Below are positions 59,402-64,000 of a stretch of DNA of 64,000 nucleotides, in pieces; positions within the stretch are counted from its first letter, which is position 1, and each line of letters begins with the position of its first letter. The notes below the pieces were generated by a model that was not told the origin of the DNA, ran no database searches, and saw only the letters and a program-made list of their open reading frames with translations. Made by a program: the position numbers and the translations under genes. The stretch covers positions 372,001 through 436,000 of the forward strand of contig CBDAQU010000001.1 in assembly GCA_965199235.1 (NCBI GenBank). Reading direction: 5' to 3'. This DNA is from BOG-908 sp965199235 (GTDB lineage Bacteria > Pseudomonadota > Alphaproteobacteria > Acetobacterales > Acetobacteraceae).

Positions 59402-62053
59402 CTAGTCGCCCAACGCCTCCACGGAAGCTACGGGCTGTGCGGATAAAGGTTCCTCCGAAGAATCGTTATCCGACTCCGCCTGGCCTCCCGCAGCCAAAAC
59501 AAACCGCCCCTCGCCATCGAGGGACACACGCAGGCTGCTGGTTCTCACACCGCTGCCAAGGGTCTCCAGAAAGTGCCTGGACAGAAGGGGCAGCAGCTCG
59601 CGCGAGATCATCTGCTCGACTGCGCGTGCCCCGATCTCCGTGCCGCGGGCGCGGGCGGCGACATCGTCCACCAAAGCCTCGTCGAAAACCAGCTGCGCGC
59701 CGTAGGTCTCCTCGGCCCTGGCACGGACGCGGTCGAGCTGCATGCGCACCACGCGGGTGAACGTCTCGGACGAAAGCGGCAGGTAGGGCACGACGACGAT
59801 CCGGCCCAGGAAGGCAGGCTTGAACACCTTCAGCAGTTCCGGACGGAGCGCGCTTTCCAGACCTGATGCGTCCGGCATCGTCTCGGGGTCAGCAGCCAGC
59901 GCGGCAATCAGGTCAGACCCGACATTGGCCGTCAGCAGGATGACCGTGTGGCGGAAATCGATGTCGCGGCCCTCTCCGTCGCGCAGCACGCCCCGGTCGA
60001 ACACCTGGTAGAACACGTCCTGCACGCCTGGATGGGCCTTCTCCACCTCGTCCAGCAGCAGAACGCCGTGCGGCCGTCGCCTGACAGCCTCGGTCAGCAC
60101 GCCGCCCTCGCCGTAGCCGACATAGCCAGGGGGCGAGCCGACCAGCATGCTGACCTTGTGCTCCTCCTTGAACTCGGAGAGGTTGACGGTCGTCAGGCTC
60201 TGCTGCCCGCCGTATAATTGTTCCGCGAGCGCCACCGCGGTTTCCGTCTTGCCGACGCCGCTTGTGCCGACGAGCAGGAACACGCCGACCGGCTTGCGCG
60301 GGTCAGACAGGCCGGCGCGCGAAATCTGCACCGCGTCTGCGATCATCTTCAGCGCATGGTCCTGACCGATGACGCGGTGGCGCAGCGCGTCCTCCAGGGA
60401 CAGCACGCTGTCGATGTCGGAGGCCAGCATGCGACCGACCGGGATCCCGGTCCACCGCGTTACCACGCCAGCCACGGCATCCCTGTCCACACGGCGGGGA
60501 ACCATGGGCTGCTCGCCCTGCAAGGAGGCGAGCCGTTGGCGCAGCTCGGCAGGCTGATCCCCACCAGCCTGCTCGGCCCGTTCCAGCTCAGCGATCAACG
60601 CGCATTCAGCGTCCCACTGGGCGCGCAGCGATGCTGCCTCCCGGCTTGTCTGCTCAATGGCGCCCGACACTGCGTGCCGACGCTCGTCCAATCCCTCACG
60701 CGTCACTGCGGCCAGTTCGGCCTGCAGCCGCTCGAGCCGCCGCTCCGCGTCCTCCAGCGACGGCGGTGCCGTCGTACGCGCCACCGCAACCGCGGCGCAG
60801 GCGGTGTCGAGCAGGCTCACGCATTTGTCCGGCAGTTGCCGCGCCGGAATGTAGCGCGCAGACAGCCGAACCGAATCGAACAACGCTTCTTCCGTGATGG
60901 CCACGCCGTGATGCTTCTCCAGCGCAGGCACCAGCCCGCGCATCATCGCGACGGCGATCTCGTGCTCGGGTTCTGCAACCATCACGGTCTGGAACCGTCT
61001 GGTCAGCGCCGCGTCGCGTTCGAAGTATTTCTTGTACTCGGCCCATGTCGTGGCGGCGATGGTGCGCAGCTCCCCGCGCGCCAGTTCCGGCTTGATCAGG
61101 TTGGCGGCGTCGCCCTGCCCCGCCGCTCCACCGGCGCCGATCAGCGTGTGGGCTTCGTCGATGAACAGGATGACCGGGATCGGCGAGGCTTTGACGTCCG
61201 CGATCACGCCCTTCAGCCGCGTCTCGAACTCGCCGCGGGCGCTGGCTCCCGCCTGAAGCAGGCCGAGGTCGAGCGTGCGGACGCTGACGTTGCGCAACGA
61301 TGGCGGCACGTCGCCCGCTGCGACCCGCATCGCAAACCCCTCGACCACGGCGGTCTTGCCGACGCCTGCCTCGCCCACGAGGATGGGATTGTTCTGCCGG
61401 CGGCGCGACAGGATGTCGATTACCTGGCGTATCTCGCCATCACGCCCCACGATCGGATCGATCTTCTGTTCCCGCGCCTGCTGGGTCAGGTCGATCGTGT
61501 ATTTCTCGAGCGACGCGCCCGCCTGGGCCCGCCCGCCCGCAAGGCTGGACGCCTGTTCGTCGAGGCTACGACCCGAAAGCCGGCTACCCTCGGGCGACGA
61601 CCACCCGGTTGCGGCCGCGTCCAGCTTCTGCGCGTCAATCCTGCGCAGCAGAGGCGAGAGGTCGTGTGCAACGGCGCGCAGCGTCTGATCGGCGAACAGG
61701 GCCGCCAGCAGGTCGAGTTCGCCTGTGGCGCTTCGGCCGCCTTGCAGAGAGGCGATGAGCCAGCCCTCCCGCATCCAGTTGACCAGGACGGGTTCTAGCG
61801 CGGGGGCGCCTGCCGCGCCGCGCGGCAGCCGGTCGAGCACCTGGGTAAGGTCGGCGGTCAGCCGGCCGAGCTCCACCTGCTGCCCGAGTTCGTCCGCCAG
61901 CGGCCCTGCCTGCTCGATCATCCGGCGCAACCAGTGCGCCACGCCCACAGAGGCATGCGTGTTGGCCAGCGCCAGCCCGGCTGCCCCCTCCAGAGCGTTG
62001 CGCGCACCGCTCTCCAACGACGCCACGAGGCTACGCAGATCAACCGTCAACAT
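59402..62053 (-). CDS. tssH: T6SS ATPase ClpV (TssH)
   Basis: An 883-residue AAA+ unfoldase that disassembles the contracted sheath. The N-terminal double-Clp-like domain (LRSLVASLESGARNALEGAAGLALANTHASV) is followed by the first ATPase with GEAGVGKT (Lys233), GARGEFETRLKGVI-type arginine-finger region and IDEAHTLIGAGG. A coiled-coil middle region and the second ATPase with GTSGVGKT (Lys602), LLDEVEKAHP and the C-terminal ARGTEIGARAVEQMI complete it. Length and the IDEAHTLIG motif mark ClpV rather than ClpB. It is divergent from tssA. Confidence 0.95.
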   Translation of the reverse strand: MLTVDLRSLVASLESGARNALEGAAGLALANTHASVGVAHWLRRMIEQAGPLADELGQQVELGRLTADLTQVLDRLPRGAAGAPALEPVLVNWMREGWLIASLQGGRSATGELDLLAALFADQTLRAVAHDLSPLLRRIDAQKLDAAATGWSSPEGSRLSGRSLDEQASSLAGGRAQAGASLEKYTIDLTQQAREQKIDPIVGRDGEIRQVIDILSRRRQNNPILVGEAGVGKTAVVEGFAMRVAAGDVPPSLRNVSVRTLDLGLLQAGASARGEFETRLKGVIADVKASPIPVILFIDEAHTLIGAGGAAGQGDAANLIKPELARGELRTIAATTWAEYKKYFERDAALTRRFQTVMVAEPEHEIAVAMMRGLVPALEKHHGVAITEEALFDSVRLSARYIPARQLPDKCVSLLDTACAAVAVARTTAPPSLEDAERRLERLQAELAAVTREGLDERRHAVSGAIEQTSREAASLRAQWDAECALIAELERAEQAGGDQPAELRQRLASLQGEQPMVPRRVDRDAVAGVVTRWTGIPVGRMLASDIDSVLSLEDALRHRVIGQDHALKMIADAVQISRAGLSDPRKPVGVFLLVGTSGVGKTETAVALAEQLYGGQQSLTTVNLSEFKEEHKVSMLVGSPPGYVGYGEGGVLTEAVRRRPHGVLLLDEVEKAHPGVQDVFYQVFDRGVLRDGEGRDIDFRHTVILLTANVGSDLIAALAADPETMPDASGLESALRPELLKVFKPAFLGRIVVVPYLPLSSETFTRVVRMQLDRVRARAEETYGAQLVFDEALVDDVAARARGTEIGARAVEQMISRELLPLLSRHFLETLGSGVRTSSLRVSLDGEGRFVLAAGGQAESDNDSSEEPLSAQPVASVEALGD

Positions 62054-62298
62054 GGCCTCCAGGCTGCGATGGATGGTCGGGATCGTATCAGGAACCGGTT
62101 AAAAACGTACGATCGTCTCAGTCGATGATAAGCTCCATAGCTGAGCGGTCATGCAAACACAACGCAACATTGAGGGGTGATGGCCCGATCTGTTGCGGAA
62201 AAACTTGATACGAAAACGTTGCTAGTTCGGCTTGGCAAGGGGGCTTGTGCTGGCCGGGTCAGACCGCGTTAAGTGTCGTGTGGAGTTATGCGCGCCCG
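62054..62298. promoter_or_regulatory. Divergent T6SS control region
   Basis: The 245-base gap between tssH (minus) and tssA (plus) should hold both promoters. It is richer in A and T than the flanks (AACCGGTTAAAAACGTACGA at 62092). A sigma-54-like TGGCCCG...TTGC near 62180 has 11 rather than 10 bases between GG and GC, so it does not fit. No clear sigma-70 boxes can be assigned. Confidence 0.35.
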
Positions 62299-63375
62299 AT
62301 GATCCTCGACCTGGAAACGTTGCTGGCGCCGATACCGGGCGACGAGCCGACCGGCCCGAACCTGCGCCTGAACGATAGCGCGGGTGCGCTCTATTACCGC
62401 GTCAAGGATGCCCGCTCCGCCGCACGCATGGCCGAACGCCAGGCCGATGCCGAAGCGGACCGAGGCTCTCTGGCGCCCGAATGGCGGCTCATCTTCGAGC
62501 AGTCGCAGGACTTGCTGGCGAACTACAGCAAGGACCTCGAAGTCGCATGCTGGCTGACCGAGGCGGCGCTGCGCATGCACGGCTTTGCCGGCCTGAGGGA
62601 CGCGATGGCGCTGCTGGCCGGACTGGTGGAGGCCTACTGGTCTGGCCTGCACTCGGTCGACGACGAGGATATCGGCGCCAAGGTGGCGCCCATCGCCGGG
62701 CTGAACGGGACGGGCGGCGAGGGCGCGCTGATCCAGCCGTTGCGGCTTGCACCGTTGACGGGCGCGCAGGGAACCGAGCCGGCTGCGCTGTGGCACTACA
62801 TGGTCTTGCGCCGGCGCGGCGCCACCGCCCGGGAAGCCGTGCACCTGGCAGAGGCGGCCAAGGCGACAGACAGGCTGACCTTCATAGCAATCTACCGCAA
62901 CATCGGCGCCGCACTGGCCAGCTACACCGCCATGAGCGCCTATCTGGACCGCGTGTGCGGCGAGGAGACGCCGCCGTCCTCGACGATCCGCAACACGCTG
63001 GTCGAAGCCCAGGACGCGCTGCGCGACTTCACCGGCCTGGACCAATCGGCCCTGAACGAGCCGGAACCGGAGGAGCAGCAGACTGCCCAGCCCGAACCGG
63101 GACAGGATGCCGCGGCCGTTCAGGCGACCGCCGCGCGGCCGGCCGGCCCTGCCGTGCTGGAAACGCGCGACGACGCCCTGCGCGAACTCGGCAGGATCGC
63201 AACGTTTTTTCGCGAGCACGAGCCGAACTCTCCCACAGCCTACACGCTGCAGACCTTGATACGACGTGCGCGCCTACCGCTTGCCGATCTGCTGCAGGAG
63301 CTTATCCCGGACGAGGCGGTTCGACGCGTCTACCTCAACGTGGCAGGGATCGGTCCCGAGATTTCGGAAAAGTGA
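62299..63375 (+). CDS. tssA: T6SS protein TssA
   Basis: A 358-residue TssA with the ImpA-type N-terminal domain: ILDLETLLAPIPGDEPTGPNLR, then WRLIFEQSQDLLANYSKDLEVACWLTEAALRMHGFAGLRDAMALL and GLVEAYWSGLHSVDDE. TssA acts in priming sheath and tube assembly. A Pro/Glu/Gln-rich linker (residues about 255-290) leads into a short C-terminal helical region ending LLQELIPDEAVRRVYLNVAG. The ATG at 62299 gives the family N-terminus; the TTG at 62245 would add unrelated residues. It is the first of a tssA-tssB-tssC run. Confidence 0.92.
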   Translation: MILDLETLLAPIPGDEPTGPNLRLNDSAGALYYRVKDARSAARMAERQADAEADRGSLAPEWRLIFEQSQDLLANYSKDLEVACWLTEAALRMHGFAGLRDAMALLAGLVEAYWSGLHSVDDEDIGAKVAPIAGLNGTGGEGALIQPLRLAPLTGAQGTEPAALWHYMVLRRRGATAREAVHLAEAAKATDRLTFIAIYRNIGAALASYTAMSAYLDRVCGEETPPSSTIRNTLVEAQDALRDFTGLDQSALNEPEPEEQQTAQPEPGQDAAAVQATAARPAGPAVLETRDDALRELGRIATFFREHEPNSPTAYTLQTLIRRARLPLADLLQELIPDEAVRRVYLNVAGIGPEISEK

Positions 63376-63453
63376 ACGAAGGACGATCTCTCACTATAGC
63401 TGGCGACAACCCCGAGCCAGCATCCTAGACAAAGACACAGCCGGAGAAAGCCA

Positions 63454-63981
63454 ATGGCAAGCATTCACGACAAGCTGGAGCGGGTTCGCCGTCCCAGGGT
63501 TCACATCAAATACGAGGTGGAAACGGAGGGCGCGCAGGTCGAGAAGGAGCTGCCCTTCGTGGTCGGCGTGCTTGGCGACTTTTCCGGACAGCCGACCGAG
63601 CCGCTCAAGCCGTTGAAGGATCGAAAGTTCGTCCAGATCGATCGCGACAATTTCGACGACGTGCTGGCGCGCATGACGCCGGGCCTGCGCTTCAGGGCGG
63701 AGAACACGCTGAAGGATGACGGCAGCGAGATGGCGATCGACCTCAAATTCCGCAGCATGGAGGATTTCGAGCCCGGCCGCGTCGCCGACCAGATCCCTGC
63801 CCTGCGCAACCTGCTGGAGAAGCGCAACCAGCTCCGCGACCTGCTCGCCAAGGCGGACCGCTCGGAGGAGCTAGAATCGTTGCTTGAGCGGATATTGCAG
63901 AGCGACGACGATCTCAAGCGGCTCGCCGGAGACATCGCAAGCCGTGGCGAGCCTGGCCCCGCCGGGGGAGAGGTCGCATGA
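63454..63981 (+). CDS. tssB: T6SS sheath small subunit TssB (VipA)
   Basis: A 175-residue sheath protein: MASIHDKLERVRRPRVHIKY, then EKELPFVVGVLGDFSGQPTEPL, and the DRKFVQIDRDNFDDVLARMTPGLRF segment that forms the sheath core with TssC. A C-terminal helical region ELESLLERILQSDDDLKRLAGDI is typical. GGAGAAAGCC precedes the ATG. The stop overlaps the start of tssC (ATGA). Confidence 0.95.
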   Translation: MASIHDKLERVRRPRVHIKYEVETEGAQVEKELPFVVGVLGDFSGQPTEPLKPLKDRKFVQIDRDNFDDVLARMTPGLRFRAENTLKDDGSEMAIDLKFRSMEDFEPGRVADQIPALRNLLEKRNQLRDLLAKADRSEELESLLERILQSDDDLKRLAGDIASRGEPGPAGGEVA

Positions 63982-64000
63982 GCGGCGCGCGCGAGAGCCA
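63978..64000 (+). CDS. tssC: Start of tssC (VipB) sheath large subunit, truncated by window end
   Basis: Only the first 23 bases (ATGAGCGGCGCGCGCGAGAG and 3 more) are visible, in an ATGA overlap with tssB. The identity rests on position alone: tssC nearly always follows tssB. Confidence 0.6.

Noticed and set aside
62175..62195. Possible sigma-54 promoter before tssA
   Set aside because: The spacing between GG and GC is 11, not the required 10, and no enhancer-binding regulator gene is adjacent.
1..64000. CRISPR arrays and rRNA genes
   Set aside because: No regularly spaced direct repeats and no rRNA sequence were seen.

Overview
The window is GC-rich chromosomal DNA with dense, often overlapping genes. 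It most resembles an alphaproteobacterium of the Acetobacteraceae/Rhodospirillales type. The pointers are a three-subunit molybdenum aldehyde-oxidoreductase operon ending in a triheme cytochrome c, MurJ followed by two GT61 glycosyltransferases, a glutathione-dependent formaldehyde-activating enzyme, and AT-rich hairpin repeats in otherwise GC-rich spacers. The family assignment is inference; no rRNA is present to settle it.

Layout. 1-3.8 kb: the end of murJ, two tandem GT61 glycosyltransferases and a sulfotransferase, all overlapping or closely spaced (surface polysaccharide). 3.8-4.4 kb: repeat and transposase debris. 4.4-12.3 kb: a small monooxygenase, a YajO-like aldo/keto reductase and two RND efflux permeases without a membrane fusion protein. 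12.4-16.2 kb: the molybdenum oxidoreductase operon. 16.4-19.4 kb: a hybrid histidine kinase overlapping thymidylate kinase. 19.5-23.7 kb (minus strand): an envelope block of an LpxR-like outer-membrane protein, MltB, RlpA and a D,D-carboxypeptidase. 23.8 kb: tRNA-Ser(UGA). 24-26.3 kb: an accessory pocket with a sulfotransferase and several repeat copies.

26.3-31 kb: a LOV-domain (blue-light) hybrid histidine kinase, an MFS transporter and cutA. 31-36 kb: gfa, small membrane or secreted proteins, a repeat cluster with a short inverted-repeat element, a GH16 glucanase-like enzyme and an acyltransferase. 35-43 kb (minus strand): trmJ-cysS, a YXWGXW protein, a beta-propeller protein, and an FMN alpha-hydroxyacid oxidase with its MFS transporter. 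43-50 kb: metallo-hydrolase, histidine phosphatase, acetyltransferase, TspO, two GlsB paralogues, a DUF2382 protein and a YadGH-like ABC exporter. 50-52.3 kb: a PAS-LuxR regulator and a methyltransferase.

52.8-64 kb is one side of a type VI secretion system (T6SS). The minus strand reads tssH (clpV), hcp, an unknown gene, vgrG, an Ala/Ser/Gly-rich unknown, an Eag-type chaperone, a prePAAR-transmembrane-PAAR effector with an unclassified C-terminus, and a candidate immunity gene. The plus strand reads tssA, tssB and the start of tssC. The effector cassette is the best candidate for something undescribed.

Four repeat families recur in spacers: A, about 112 bp, five copies; B, an element with perfect 24-bp terminal inverted repeats plus one partial copy; C, about 50 bp, two copies; D, AT-rich hairpins, three units. 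They mark the spacers at 3.8, 25.5, 26.2, 32.5 and 52.7 kb as insertion or rearrangement points.
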